DNA of 64,000 nucleotides from CAHJWH01 sp965198905 (GTDB lineage: Bacteria; Pseudomonadota; Alphaproteobacteria; Caulobacterales; Caulobacteraceae): the NCBI GenBank assembly GCA_965198905.1, contig OZ240678.1, positions 1,550,001 through 1,614,000 on the forward strand, written 5' to 3'. Of the stretch, positions 52,998 to 61,975 are shown piece by piece. The position numbers were made by a program, and so were the translations under genes. Under the pieces are notes generated by a model, which did not search any database, was not told the DNA's origin, and saw only the letters and a list, made by a program, of their open reading frames with translations. Position 1 is the stretch's first letter. Every line of letters starts with the position of its first letter.

Positions 52998-53903
52998 TTA
53001 TGCGCCGCTGAGGCGTTGGCAGATGCTGTCGAGCTGGTCCAGGCTCGCGTAACGCACCCGTACCTCTCCCTTCCCGTCTTGATCGGCGATCTCGACCTTC
53101 AATCCCAGCGCCTCGGATAAGTCTTGCTCAAGCGCATGGGTGTCGGCGTCTTTGAGAGGGAGAGCTAGCGGGGGAGGCTTAGGTGAAGCCGATGTTGCAG
53201 GACCTCCTTGCGCCTTACGCGCCAGCGCCTCCGACTGACGGACAGTTAAATCTCCGTCGACAATGGTCCGGGCCAGGCGTTCTGGATCGGGGGCCGCGGC
53301 TATGGCGCGGGCATGTCCCGCAGACAGGCGACCCGCTTCCAGATGATCGCGCACCGCGCTCGGCAGGTTGAGCAGCCTCAAGGCGTTGGCGACATGACTG
53401 CGGCTCTTGCCGACGGTCTTGGCCACGGCCTCCTGGGTCCGGCCAAAACGGTCTAGAAGCAGCTTATAGCCTTGAGCCTCTTCCAGGGCGCTCAGGTCCG
53501 TGCGCTGGACATTCTCGATGATGCCGATCTCAGCCACTTCTACATCGTCAAACTCGCGCACGAGAATGGGAACGCTGTGCAAGCCCGCCCGCTGGGCCGC
53601 CCGCCAGCGCCGCTCGCCGGCGACGATCTGAAACTCGCCGGCGGCCCCGGGCGCCGGACGCACGAGGATCGGCTGCAGCACACCCCGTTCACGTATCGAG
53701 GCCGAAAGCTCATCAAGCTCCATTTCTCCGAAGTGACGCCTTGGCTGGTCCGGATTGCGACGAAGCAGCTCGATGGCCATCTGCTGAGGCCCCGTGGAGC
53801 TCTGCTCGTCCTTAAACCCGCCAGCCGCCTGAGGATCGACCTCGTCCATGAGCGCAGACAGGCCTCTCCCTAACCCCCGGCGTCCCGCCTCAACCATGCT
53901 CAT
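52998..53903 (-). CDS. parB: Chromosome partition protein ParB
   Basis: 301 residues. N-terminal ParA-interacting segment LGRGLSALMDE, CTPase domain with RRNPDQPRRHF and GERRWRA (residues 96-102), then ENVQRTDLSALEEAQGY. The helix-turn-helix QEAVAKTVGKSRSHVANALRLL binds parS. The C-terminal dimer domain is short. It binds the parS sites within 4.5 kb upstream, loads as a CTP clamp and pairs with ParA to segregate the origin. Three bases separate it from parA. Confidence 0.97.
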   Translation of the reverse strand: MSMVEAGRRGLGRGLSALMDEVDPQAAGGFKDEQSSTGPQQMAIELLRRNPDQPRRHFGEMELDELSASIRERGVLQPILVRPAPGAAGEFQIVAGERRWRAAQRAGLHSVPILVREFDDVEVAEIGIIENVQRTDLSALEEAQGYKLLLDRFGRTQEAVAKTVGKSRSHVANALRLLNLPSAVRDHLEAGRLSAGHARAIAAAPDPERLARTIVDGDLTVRQSEALARKAQGGPATSASPKPPPLALPLKDADTHALEQDLSEALGLKVEIADQDGKGEVRVRYASLDQLDSICQRLSGA

Positions 53904-53906
53904 CCC

Positions 53907-54725
53907 TCACGCGTCCATCGCCGCCACACGCCGAAGCCGCTCTCGGCCTAGCAACTCGCTTGCTAAGCGCATGTACGCTTGGCTACCAGCGCAGGCCACA
54001 TCGTAGACGAGCGCAGGCTTGCCGTATGAAGGGGCTTCAGAGACGCGTACGTTGCGCGGAATCACCGTCTTGTAGACCTGATCCCCGAGATGGGAACGGA
54101 CGTCCTGTTCCACCTGGGCGGACAAGCTGTTGCGTCGGTCGTACATGGTCAGCACGACACCCTGTATCTCCAGCCTAGGATTAAGGCTCCCTCGGACCAG
54201 CTCGACGGTTCGTAGAAGCTGGGTCAAACCCTCTAGCGCAAAGAACTCACATTGAAGCGGGACGAGGACGGCGTTTGCTGCGGTCATCGCGTTGACGGTC
54301 AGCAGATTCAGCGATGGTGGACAATCTATCAGGACATAACGGTAGGCCGGTGTCTCCAAGCTGAGAGCGGAGAGGGCGTCTTTCAAACGGTAGCTTCGCC
54401 GCGATTGAACGCCGAGCTCAAGCTCGATCCCTGAAAGATCCGCGTCCGATGGAAGAAGGTCGAGCCCGGGTACGGAGGTGGCGACTTTCGCCTCGACCAA
54501 TGACTTCCCGCCGATGAGGACGTCATAGGTGGTCAAAAGTCGCCGGGCTCTTGGGACGCCAAGGCCTGTTGAGGCGTTTCCCTGGGGATCAATGTCGAGC
54601 AACAGAGTTCTTTGCCCAACCGCCGCCAGAGCTGTGGCGAGATTGATAGCCGTAGTGGTCTTGCCGACGCCGCCCTTCTGGTTGGCGATGGCGAGGACTC
54701 GCACTGGATCGGACTTAGCTGGCAC
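53907..54725 (-). CDS. parA: Chromosome partition ATPase ParA
   Basis: 272 residues. Deviant Walker A KGGVGKTTTAIN (K17-T23 core), LLDIDPQGNASTGLG (Walker A'), and VLIDCPPSLNLLTVNAM (Walker B). Length fits a chromosomal ParA without an N-terminal helix-turn-helix. Forms a DNA-bound gradient that pulls ParB-parS. Overlaps the rsmG end by 11 bases; operon rsmG-parA-parB. Confidence 0.97.
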   Translation of the reverse strand: MPAKSDPVRVLAIANQKGGVGKTTTAINLATALAAVGQRTLLLDIDPQGNASTGLGVPRARRLLTTYDVLIGGKSLVEAKVATSVPGLDLLPSDADLSGIELELGVQSRRSYRLKDALSALSLETPAYRYVLIDCPPSLNLLTVNAMTAANAVLVPLQCEFFALEGLTQLLRTVELVRGSLNPRLEIQGVVLTMYDRRNSLSAQVEQDVRSHLGDQVYKTVIPRNVRVSEAPSYGKPALVYDVACAGSQAYMRLASELLGRERLRRVAAMDA

Positions 54726-55356
54726 GCGTCAGGCTCTCGACACGTAGTATTCGACCTGAGGGGTCGCTGAGGCTCGGTAAAAGCTCCTCCCTAAAGCGCC
54801 ACGCTCGCCGGGCTTCGATCAGTTCGGCCTCGACAGCTCGGCCCTTCAAAAACAACCCTCTCGCGCCTTGATGGAAGAATGGGGCGGTATATCCGAAGAG
54901 TCTCACCAACGGTGCACACGCTCGGGCCGTCACGATCTGAACCCCCGCAGGTGGCTCCAACGCCTCTGCTCTAACGTGATGCACTTCGGCGGGGAGGTCG
55001 AATTGGCTCACCATGGCCTCCAGAAAACGGGCCCGCTTGGCCATGCTTTCCACGAGGTGCACCTTAGCCCCTGGCCGGCCTTTCAGGAGTATCGCCAACA
55101 CGATACCGGGAAAGCCCGCACCTGCCCCGATGTCCGCCCAGCGTATGGCCGAATGTTCCACGTGCAACAGTTGGGCGCTGTCCAGAGCATGCCGCTCCCA
55201 AAATTCGCCCAACGCCGACGGCCCTACCAAATTCATCACCGCATTGCCTGACGCCAGGCAAACGTAGAAGCTTTGCAGGTCCTCAAGCTGTTCTGGCCGG
55301 ACAGGCAGCGCGCGGGCAAAATCTTCAGCGCTCGACACGACCCTATGTATCGTCAT
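54715..55356 (-). CDS. rsmG: 16S rRNA (guanine-N7) methyltransferase RsmG
   Basis: 213 residues. Methylates G527 of 16S rRNA with SAM. Seen are NLVGPSALGEFWERHALDSAQL, motif I WADIGAGAGFPGIVLAI, and VHLVESMAKRARFLEAMV. Its ATG overlaps the mnmG TAA by one base (TAATG). The codons for LLHVEHSA contain a parS-like sequence. Confidence 0.96.
   Translation of the reverse strand: MTIHRVVSSAEDFARALPVRPEQLEDLQSFYVCLASGNAVMNLVGPSALGEFWERHALDSAQLLHVEHSAIRWADIGAGAGFPGIVLAILLKGRPGAKVHLVESMAKRARFLEAMVSQFDLPAEVHHVRAEALEPPAGVQIVTARACAPLVRLFGYTAPFFHQGARGLFLKGRAVEAELIEARRAWRFREELLPSLSDPSGRILRVESLTRAS
55154..55169. promoter_or_regulatory. parS-like site inside rsmG (one mismatch)
   Basis: TGTTCCACGTGCAACA differs at one base from the palindrome TGTTCCACGTGGAACA found upstream. 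It lies within the rsmG coding region, 430 bases from parA. ParB sites inside or beside rsmG are known in Caulobacter. Confidence 0.75.
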
Positions 55357-57221
55357 TATGCGGTGACGGACTGACGCTTTGCGTAGCCCAGCAACGACGA
55401 CAACGCACCGGGCGTCATACCCTCAATGCGACTTGCTTGACCCAGGGTTTGCGGTCGCGCCGCCGTCAACTTCTCGCGGACTTCGTGGGAAAGGCCCCCG
55501 ACCTGAGAATAATCCAGCGGATGGGGTAGTGTGAGCCTTTCATCACGGCGGAAGGCCTCCACATCAGCCGCTTGCCGGGGAAGGTATCCGGCGTAGAGAG
55601 CATCAATCTCTATCTGCTCGGCCACGTCGCTGGGCCATCGCGCTAACTCCGGCCAGTAGTTCGACAGGCGGTTGATCGTCACGCCGGGTTGGGCCAGCAG
55701 TTGATCGAGGCTTCGGCGGCGGCCATCCGCATTGACGTGGATACCCAACTCGGTCGCTTCTGCTGTAGACAACGTTAGCGCCGAAACGCGAGCTCGCGCC
55801 GTCGTCAAAGCCGCCATTTTGGCCTCGAAAACCTTGGCACGCTCGCGCCCCACCAAGCCTAATTCCAGTCCTCGCTGGGTCAATCTTTGGTCAGCGTTAT
55901 CGCATCTTAGGGTCAGCCGGAATTCCGAGCGGCTGGTGAACATGCGGTAAGGTTCCGTAACACCGCGCGTTATTAGGTCATCTATGAGTACACCCAAGTA
56001 ACCCTCGTCTCGTCCAAACCCCACTCCCACCTGGCCGCCCGAGAATCGAGCCGCGTTCAGACCCGCGATCAGACCTTGCGCGGCGGCCTCTTCATAGCCT
56101 GTTGTCCCGTTGATCTGACCGGCTAAATAGAGTCCGGCGTATTTCGCAAGTTGGAGCGTAGGCTCGAGCTCCCGCGGGTCTACATAGTCATACTCAATGG
56201 CATACCCGAACCTGGCTACCTCGACGTTTTCAAGACCGGGGATGGTTCGCAGAAATGCGCTTTGAGACCCGGGCGATAGGGAGGTGGAAATCCCGTTAGG
56301 ATAGATGATGTCGTCGTGGCGACCTTCAGGCTCAAGAAAGATCTGGTGCCACGTCTTATCCGCAAAACGCACAACCTTGTCTTCAATCGATGGACAGTAA
56401 CGAGGTCCACGTCCTACCGTCTTGCCGCCGTAAGCAGCAGACTCCCCAAGACACTTGGTTATGATTTCATGCGTGATTTGTGTAGTGTGTGTAACACCAC
56501 AGGCCATTTGATCTGATGTTAGCAAGCCGGTCATGTATGAAAAGCCGACGGGTTGAGCATCGCCTTCTTGGCGCTCGACTTTCAACCAGTCGATTGTCTT
56601 TCCACGCAGCCGGGCTGGCGTTCCGGTTTTCAGCCGACCCATCCGTAGGCCTAGATCATAGAGCCTTCGGCCTAGCGCGACGGCTGAAGGGTCGCCGTGG
56701 CGACCGGCCGGGGTCGTCATCTCTCCGCAGTGGATGACGCCGTTCAGGAAGGTGCCGGTGGTCAGCACTACCGCGCCCGCCTTGATGATCTCGCCGCTGG
56801 CGGTGACTACTCCGGTCACTCGCTCCCCCTCAACCACGAGGTCGTCCACCGCCGCCTCGAGCAGGGTGAGGTTCGGATAGTTGCGCAGCAACTCCTGGGT
56901 GGTTGTGCGGTAGATGGCACGATCGATTTGCGCCCTTGGCCCGCGAACGGCTGGGCCTTTGGATCGATTGAGCAAGCGGAACTGAATACCAGCTACGTCC
57001 GCAAGGCGACCCATCAGGCCATCGAGAGCATCCACCTCTCTGACAAGGTGACCCTTGCCCAGCCCTCCGATCGCGGGATTGCACGACATCTCTCCAAGAC
57101 GCGCGAGATTGTGGGTCACCAGGGCTGTGTTCGCTCCGAGCCGTGCCGCGGCCGCCGCGGCTTCACACCCGGCATGGCCCCCGCCGACGACTAAGACGTC
57201 CCATGTCGATCTTGCGGTCAT
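55356..57221 (-). CDS. mnmG: tRNA uridine-5-carboxymethylaminomethyl modification enzyme MnmG
   Basis: 621 residues from ATG 57221. This start gives the usual N-terminus (TWDVLVVGGGHAGCEAA); the frame is open to GTG 57290, but those extra codons are the parS sequence. FAD-binding GGGHAGCEAAAAAARLGA, CNPAIGGLGKGHLVREVDALDG, GTFLNGVIHCGE and a C-terminal helical domain are present. With MnmE it modifies wobble uridine-34 of several tRNAs. Confidence 0.96.
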   Translation of the reverse strand: MTARSTWDVLVVGGGHAGCEAAAAAARLGANTALVTHNLARLGEMSCNPAIGGLGKGHLVREVDALDGLMGRLADVAGIQFRLLNRSKGPAVRGPRAQIDRAIYRTTTQELLRNYPNLTLLEAAVDDLVVEGERVTGVVTASGEIIKAGAVVLTTGTFLNGVIHCGEMTTPAGRHGDPSAVALGRRLYDLGLRMGRLKTGTPARLRGKTIDWLKVERQEGDAQPVGFSYMTGLLTSDQMACGVTHTTQITHEIITKCLGESAAYGGKTVGRGPRYCPSIEDKVVRFADKTWHQIFLEPEGRHDDIIYPNGISTSLSPGSQSAFLRTIPGLENVEVARFGYAIEYDYVDPRELEPTLQLAKYAGLYLAGQINGTTGYEEAAAQGLIAGLNAARFSGGQVGVGFGRDEGYLGVLIDDLITRGVTEPYRMFTSRSEFRLTLRCDNADQRLTQRGLELGLVGRERAKVFEAKMAALTTARARVSALTLSTAEATELGIHVNADGRRRSLDQLLAQPGVTINRLSNYWPELARWPSDVAEQIEIDALYAGYLPRQAADVEAFRRDERLTLPHPLDYSQVGGLSHEVREKLTAARPQTLGQASRIEGMTPGALSSLLGYAKRQSVTA

Positions 57222-57273
57222 GGGTAGGATGTATTGCGTCGGGGGTCGGCCGTCGAGAGGTTCGCGTCCCCAA

Positions 57274-57289
57274 TGTTCCACGTGGAACA
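57274..57289. promoter_or_regulatory. parS centromere site (perfect palindrome)
   Basis: TGTTCCACGTGGAACA is an exact 16-bp palindrome matching the bacterial parS consensus. It lies between the mnmE stop and the mnmG start, 2.5 kb upstream of parA and about 6 kb from the predicted origin. Confidence 0.95.
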
Positions 57290-57290
57290 C

Positions 57291-58622
57291 CTACTTTCCT
57301 ATGCAGAAGCTCGCAAACACTCGGTCGAGCACAGCTTCGGGGTTGGTGCGGCCCGTCACCGCTTCCAAACTGCGGATCGCCAGACGTACATCCTCAGCGA
57401 CAAGCTCGGCGCCAAGCCGCTGCGCACCACTCGCTCGCTCGAGGTGTATCAATGCTTGTTCCAACAGCGCCCGATGGCGTAGCCGGGTCACCGCTGGAAA
57501 CTCCGCATCTGCGGCCGATAAGTGGGAAGCTAGATAACCGTGCAGCTCATCGACCCCCGAAAGAGTCGCCACGGTCTTCACGACCACCACACCTGAAACC
57601 AGGCCCAAATCCGGTTTGGGAGCGAGGTCTGACTTGTTCAAGGCCAGCACGTCGCCCGGGCGGATTTGATCAAAAACAACCCGAAGGGTCTCGGGTCGAC
57701 TTGCGTCGACAACGCCGATCCGAAGATCAGCCGCAGCAGCCCAAGCGGTCGCGCGGCGAACACCCTCGGCTTCTATTTCATGGCTGGTCTCATGCAGACC
57801 TGCGGTGTCGGCGAGGATGGCCAGCTGACCGCCAAAGCTGAGCGGCACCTCTATGACGTCGCGCGTCGTTCCGGCCACGGGCGTGACGATCGCCGCGTCC
57901 CGGCGCGACAAGGCGTTCAACAGGCTAGACTTGCCGACGTTGGGAGCGCCGATCAGGGCGATCCGAAAACCCTGCCGCACCCGCTCACCGCGGGTCTCAT
58001 TTACAGCGCTCCGTATCTCAGCGCCAACCCGTTGCACGGGGGCCGTCGCTGCTTGTGCGACATCTTCCGGGACATCCTCGTCAGGGAAATCGACCTGCGC
58101 TTCCAGCAAGGACAGCGCATCTAGCAGCGCCACGCGCCAAGCTTCGTAGCGTCGCGACAGCGCTCCACCCAACTGCGCCAGAGCCTGGCGACGTTGGGCG
58201 CCGCTTTCGGCTTCGACAAGATCGCCGATCGCTTCCGCCTGAGACAAGTCCAGCCGACCGTTCTCAAACGCTCGGCGAGTGAACTCTCCTGGACCAGCCG
58301 GGTAGAGTCCCAGCGTCTGCAGCAGCTCGAGGATGCTGGAGACGACGGCCGCTCCCCCGTGAAGGTGAAGTTCGACACAGTCTTCGCCGGTAAAGCTTGC
58401 AGGAGCGGGCATCCAAAGCACCAGAGCTTCGTCGACTGTCTCGCCATCGGCGGTATGGAGTCGGCGCAGAGTGGCTCGCCGGGGCGCGGGCAGGCTGTCA
58501 TCCGAAAGCGACCGCAACGCCTCGCCGGCTCTCTGACCAGAGACGCGAACAACGGCTATTGCGCCTCGGCCAGGCGGTGTGGCCAGCGCGAAGATCGTCT
58601 CGCGACAGCCGGCGATGCTCAC
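57291..58622 (-). CDS. mnmE: tRNA modification GTPase MnmE
   Basis: 443 residues. N-terminal folate-binding domain (TIFALATPPGRGAIAVVRVSG), helical domain, embedded G domain with P-loop GAPNVGKSS (225-233), DTAGL, and NKSD. The C-terminal CIGK motif supplies the catalytic Cys. Partner of MnmG. Its ATG overlaps the stop of the DUF6489 gene (ATGA), so translation is coupled. Confidence 0.97.
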   Translation of the reverse strand: MSIAGCRETIFALATPPGRGAIAVVRVSGQRAGEALRSLSDDSLPAPRRATLRRLHTADGETVDEALVLWMPAPASFTGEDCVELHLHGGAAVVSSILELLQTLGLYPAGPGEFTRRAFENGRLDLSQAEAIGDLVEAESGAQRRQALAQLGGALSRRYEAWRVALLDALSLLEAQVDFPDEDVPEDVAQAATAPVQRVGAEIRSAVNETRGERVRQGFRIALIGAPNVGKSSLLNALSRRDAAIVTPVAGTTRDVIEVPLSFGGQLAILADTAGLHETSHEIEAEGVRRATAWAAAADLRIGVVDASRPETLRVVFDQIRPGDVLALNKSDLAPKPDLGLVSGVVVVKTVATLSGVDELHGYLASHLSAADAEFPAVTRLRHRALLEQALIHLERASGAQRLGAELVAEDVRLAIRSLEAVTGRTNPEAVLDRVFASFCIGK

Positions 58623-58873
58623 CGCTTGGGAGCGACCCCCAGGCCTGGTCCGACTGCGGCGGACATGGCTTTCATGAACTGCTCCTGCGCCTGGCCGCCG
58701 AAGCTCATCCAGTTGCGCATCAACTCCTCGGGCTGCAGCAGGGCGACGTTAGAGCTCAGGCGAGAAGAGACCTCCTTGACCATCTGATCGTTCAGCGGGG
58801 TCACGTCCGGCAGGCCTAGAAACGCGCGCGCCTCCACCGGAGTGCATTCAGCCTCTACCCTGAATTTCATCAT
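58619..58873 (-). CDS. DUF6489 family protein
   Basis: 84 residues. Starts MKFRVEAECTPVEARAFLGLPDVTPLNDQMV and contains LLQPEELMRNWMSFGGQAQEQFMKAM, the two conserved segments of this small alphaproteobacterial family. Function unknown. It sits between rho (25-base gap) and mnmE (overlap), in one probable operon. Confidence 0.85.
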   Translation of the reverse strand: MMKFRVEAECTPVEARAFLGLPDVTPLNDQMVKEVSSRLSSNVALLQPEELMRNWMSFGGQAQEQFMKAMSAAVGPGLGVAPKR

Positions 58874-58898
58874 CGCCGCTCCGTCCGCAAAGCTAAGG

Positions 58899-60245
58899 TC
58901 AGGTATTCATGGATTGGAAGAACTCGGCATTGGTCTTGGTCTGACGCAGCTTGTCGAGCAGGAACTCGATGGCGTCCTGCGGACCCATGGGATTGAGGAT
59001 GCGACGCAGCACATATGTCTTGGCCAGGACGTCCTTGGGGGTGAGCAGCTCTTCCTTCCGAGTGCCGGACTTCAGGATGTCCATGGCCGGGAAGACACGC
59101 TTGTCGGCGACCTTGCGGTCCAGCACGATCTCGCTGTTGCCGGTGCCCTTGAACTCCTCGAAGATCACCTCGTCCATGCGCGAGCCTGTATCGGTCAGGG
59201 CGGTGGCGATGATGGTCAACGAGCCGCCCTCCTCGATGTTGCGGGCGGCGCCGAAGAAGCGCTTAGGCCGTTGTAGCGCGTTGGCGTCCACGCCGCCGGT
59301 CAGCACCTTGCCGGACGAGGGCACCACAGTGTTATAGGCGCGGCCGAGGCGGGTGACGCTGTCCAGCAGGATCACCACGTCGCGCTTGTGCTCCACCAGC
59401 CGCTTGGCCTTCTCGATCACCATTTCGGCGACCTGGACGTGGCGACCAGCGGGCTCGTCGAAGGTGGAGGAGATCACCTCGCCAATCACTGTCCGTTGCA
59501 TGTCGGTCACCTCCTCAGGCCGCTCATCGATCAGCAACACGATGAGGTAGCATTCGGGATGGTTCAGCGAGATCGACTTGGCGATGTTCTGCAGCATCAT
59601 GGTCTTGCCGACCCGGGGCGGCGCCACGATCAAGCAGCGCTGGCCTTTGCCGAGCGGCGCCACGATGTCGATCACCCGGCCGGAACGATCCTTCAGAGTG
59701 GGGTCGCCCATCTCCATGGTGAAACGCTGCTCCGGATAGAGCGGGGTAAGGTTGTCGAAGTGGACCTTGTGCTTGATCGCCTCGGGGCTCTCGAAGTTGA
59801 TCGTATCGACCTTGAGGATGGCGAAATACCGCTCGCCCTCCCGCGGCGCCCGGATCGGCCCTTCGCAGCTGTCGCCGGTACGCAGGCCGAAACGCCGGAT
59901 CTGCGAGGGCGAGACATAGATGTCATCGGGGCCCGGCAGATAGTTGGCCTCGGCGGAGCGCAGGAAGCCGAAGCCGTCCTGAACCACCTCGAGCACGCCC
60001 GATCCAAAGATCTCCACCCCATCCTCGGCCAAGGCCTTTAGGATCGTGAACAGCATGTCCTGCTTTCGCATGGACGACGCGTTCTCGATCTCCAGGCTCT
60101 CGGCGAAAGCCACCAGTTCGGTGGACGGCTTGTCCTTCAGCTCCTGGAGCGACATGCGTGTGATGCCGCCGGCAGTTTCGGCGTCGACAGCCTCCGCGCC
60201 GACCTCGGCTGCGGGCGTGACTTCAAGTATTGCGTCGTCAGACAT
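58899..60245 (-). CDS. rho: Transcription termination factor Rho
   Basis: 448 residues from ATG 60245; an upstream frame extension to 60299 has no Rho similarity. N-terminal Rho_N (MSLQELKDKPSTELVAFAESL), cold-shock RNA-binding domain (GFGFLRSAEANYLPGPDDIYVSPSQIRRF), ATPase core with APPRVGKTMMLQNIA, LIDERPEEVTDM (Walker B region), and the Q-/R-loop parts SVTRLGRAYNTV and GTGNSEIVLDR. Full-length hexameric RNA helicase. Confidence 0.98.
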   Translation of the reverse strand: MSDDAILEVTPAAEVGAEAVDAETAGGITRMSLQELKDKPSTELVAFAESLEIENASSMRKQDMLFTILKALAEDGVEIFGSGVLEVVQDGFGFLRSAEANYLPGPDDIYVSPSQIRRFGLRTGDSCEGPIRAPREGERYFAILKVDTINFESPEAIKHKVHFDNLTPLYPEQRFTMEMGDPTLKDRSGRVIDIVAPLGKGQRCLIVAPPRVGKTMMLQNIAKSISLNHPECYLIVLLIDERPEEVTDMQRTVIGEVISSTFDEPAGRHVQVAEMVIEKAKRLVEHKRDVVILLDSVTRLGRAYNTVVPSSGKVLTGGVDANALQRPKRFFGAARNIEEGGSLTIIATALTDTGSRMDEVIFEEFKGTGNSEIVLDRKVADKRVFPAMDILKSGTRKEELLTPKDVLAKTYVLRRILNPMGPQDAIEFLLDKLRQTKTNAEFFQSMNT

Positions 60246-60434
60246 ATGGAGCTCTTGCACGGAGGGCGGCGCGGAGCGGGTCCGGCCGGCGCGGCTCATC
60301 AGCCAGCGCTATGTGAGTGCGTCCGCCGGGTCGGGCTCGACCAGCAGCGGGGTCGTAAGGGCGGGGGAACGGCGCGACACGCCGAACGACCTAGAAACAA
60401 CATGGAACGGCCTACCCGTCAAGATATCCGTCGC

Positions 60435-60887
60435 TTAGCCACCGCCGAACTTGGTGGTCACCGCCAGCACCATGAAGATGGCGAGTACGAAGGGTATCTC
60501 GTTCGTCGCGCGCCAGAAGCGCTCGGAGCGACGGTTCCGCCCCTCCGCAAAGGCGCGACGAGCACTCCCCAAGAACCCTTGATAGCCGAACATCAACACG
60601 ACGCCGGTAAGCTTGACCGACATCCACGGCGAACCGAGAAAGGCGAAGCTGCCTCGCGCCTGGCTGTCGATCCAGATCAGACACAAACCTAGAGCGAGCG
60701 CCACCAGTGACGACGGCACCATGATGAAGCCGTAGAGCTTGCGTTCCATCTCCTTGAAGGTCTGGTCCATCTGGGAGCCCGCATCAGCGCGCATGTGGTA
60801 GACATAGAGGCGCGGCAGATAGAGCAGCCCGGCCATCCAGGCGATAATTGCAAGGATGTGCAGACCGATGAACAGGTTGTAGTTCAC
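60435..60887 (-). CDS. hemJ: Protoporphyrinogen IX oxidase HemJ
   Basis: 150 residues from GTG 60887, which overlaps the hemH stop (GTGA) and follows a GGGAGGGAAAGAG region. Four membrane helices; conserved LFIGLHILAIIAWMAGLLYLPRLYVYH with the haem-ligand His (H of GLHI) and functional Arg, and WMSVKLTGVVLMFGYQGFL. Oxidises protoporphyrinogen in the membrane, next to ferrochelatase in the pathway and in the operon. Upstream of rho there is a gap of about 190 bases without a gene. Confidence 0.93.
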   Translation of the reverse strand: MNYNLFIGLHILAIIAWMAGLLYLPRLYVYHMRADAGSQMDQTFKEMERKLYGFIMVPSSLVALALGLCLIWIDSQARGSFAFLGSPWMSVKLTGVVLMFGYQGFLGSARRAFAEGRNRRSERFWRATNEIPFVLAIFMVLAVTTKFGGG

Positions 60888-61975
60888 CTCTTTCCCTCCC
60901 CGCGATGATACGGGCACTGGGTCCAACGCAGGTCGCAGGCGCCGGCGCCCGGCGCGCATCCCGTGCGAAACAGCGACGCCGCCACAGTGCCTGCAAGCCC
61001 GGCGATGAAGGTGTCGTCGATCCCCAACGCCGGCGCGCGCAGGTAGGTGGGGCAGCCCTTGTCCCGCGCGAGATCGGCATAGTCACGGTCCAGCTCCACC
61101 ACCGTCTCGATGTGCTCGGAGACGAACGCGATCGGCACCACCAGCACGCCCTTGCCCTCAGCCGCGGCCTGGGTGACCGCCTCCGGCGTGGAGGGCCCGA
61201 TCCACTGCAGAGGGCCAACCCGGCTCTGATAGCAGACGCTCCAGTCCCATCCCGGCCCAAGCTCGCGCATGACTGCTTCGCAGGTCCGCTCGACCTGGCT
61301 CTGATAAGGATCCCCTCGCTTGATCACAGCCTTCGGCAGTCCGTGGGCCGAGAACAGCAACCGCAGGTTCTTTGGCTCGCCGGCCGCCTTGAAGGTGTCG
61401 CGGATAGCCCGGGCGTGAGCTGCGGCGAGGCTCGGCGCATCGAAATAGCAGCAGATTTCTCGGGAGCGCCCAGGCCCCTTATAGGCCTTGGTCCAGGCCT
61501 TGATCGAGGAGGCGGTCGTTGTGGTGGAATACTGGGGATAGAGCGGGGTCAGCACGATCTCGTCGGGAGCGAAGTCCTGAACCTGCCGCGCCGTAGCCTG
61601 GGAGAGCGGGTGCCAATAGCGCATGGCGATGAAGCACCGGGTCTCTATCCCCGGCAAGGTGCTGGTCAGGCGGGCCTGCAAGGCTTCGGCCTGCGCCATG
61701 GTGTCGCCAAGCAGGGGCGACGCCCCTCCCATGTGGGCGTAGTTCGCACTGGCCTCCTCCCGTCGACGCTTCGCCACCCAGCGGGCCAGGAGGGGTCGGA
61801 TCGGCCAGGGCAGGCCGAAGATGGCGGGGTCGTTGAAAAGGTTGAACAGGAAGGGCTCGACCGCCGCCAAGCTGTCGGGACCCCCCAGATTGAACAACAC
61901 CACCGCCAACCGGCGTGGAACAGCCGCAGCACTGGACGGAATGAGGGCCTTGGCCGCCTCAGCCATGCCCGACAA
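60884..61975 (-). CDS. hemH: Ferrochelatase, probable [2Fe-2S] type
   Basis: 363 residues. Inserts Fe(II) into protoporphyrin IX. Seen are VVLFNLGGPDSL, MRYWHPLS, LTPLYPQYSTTTTAS, catalytic H211 in LLFSAHGLPKAVI, and FVSEHIETVVELD. The C-terminus carries C340, C347 and C354, which suits the iron-sulfur cluster known for Caulobacter-type ferrochelatases; a fourth ligand may be C175 or C176. Overlaps hemE by 17 bases and hemJ by four. Confidence 0.96.
   Translation of the reverse strand: MSGMAEAAKALIPSSAAAVPRRLAVVLFNLGGPDSLAAVEPFLFNLFNDPAIFGLPWPIRPLLARWVAKRRREEASANYAHMGGASPLLGDTMAQAEALQARLTSTLPGIETRCFIAMRYWHPLSQATARQVQDFAPDEIVLTPLYPQYSTTTTASSIKAWTKAYKGPGRSREICCYFDAPSLAAAHARAIRDTFKAAGEPKNLRLLFSAHGLPKAVIKRGDPYQSQVERTCEAVMRELGPGWDWSVCYQSRVGPLQWIGPSTPEAVTQAAAEGKGVLVVPIAFVSEHIETVVELDRDYADLARDKGCPTYLRAPALGIDDTFIAGLAGTVAASLFRTGCAPGAGACDLRWTQCPYHRGEGKR

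Noticed and set aside
54106..54121. TGTTCCACCTGGGCGG as a third parS
   Set aside because: Only the left half matches; five or more mismatches in the right half, and it encodes ordinary ParA residues.
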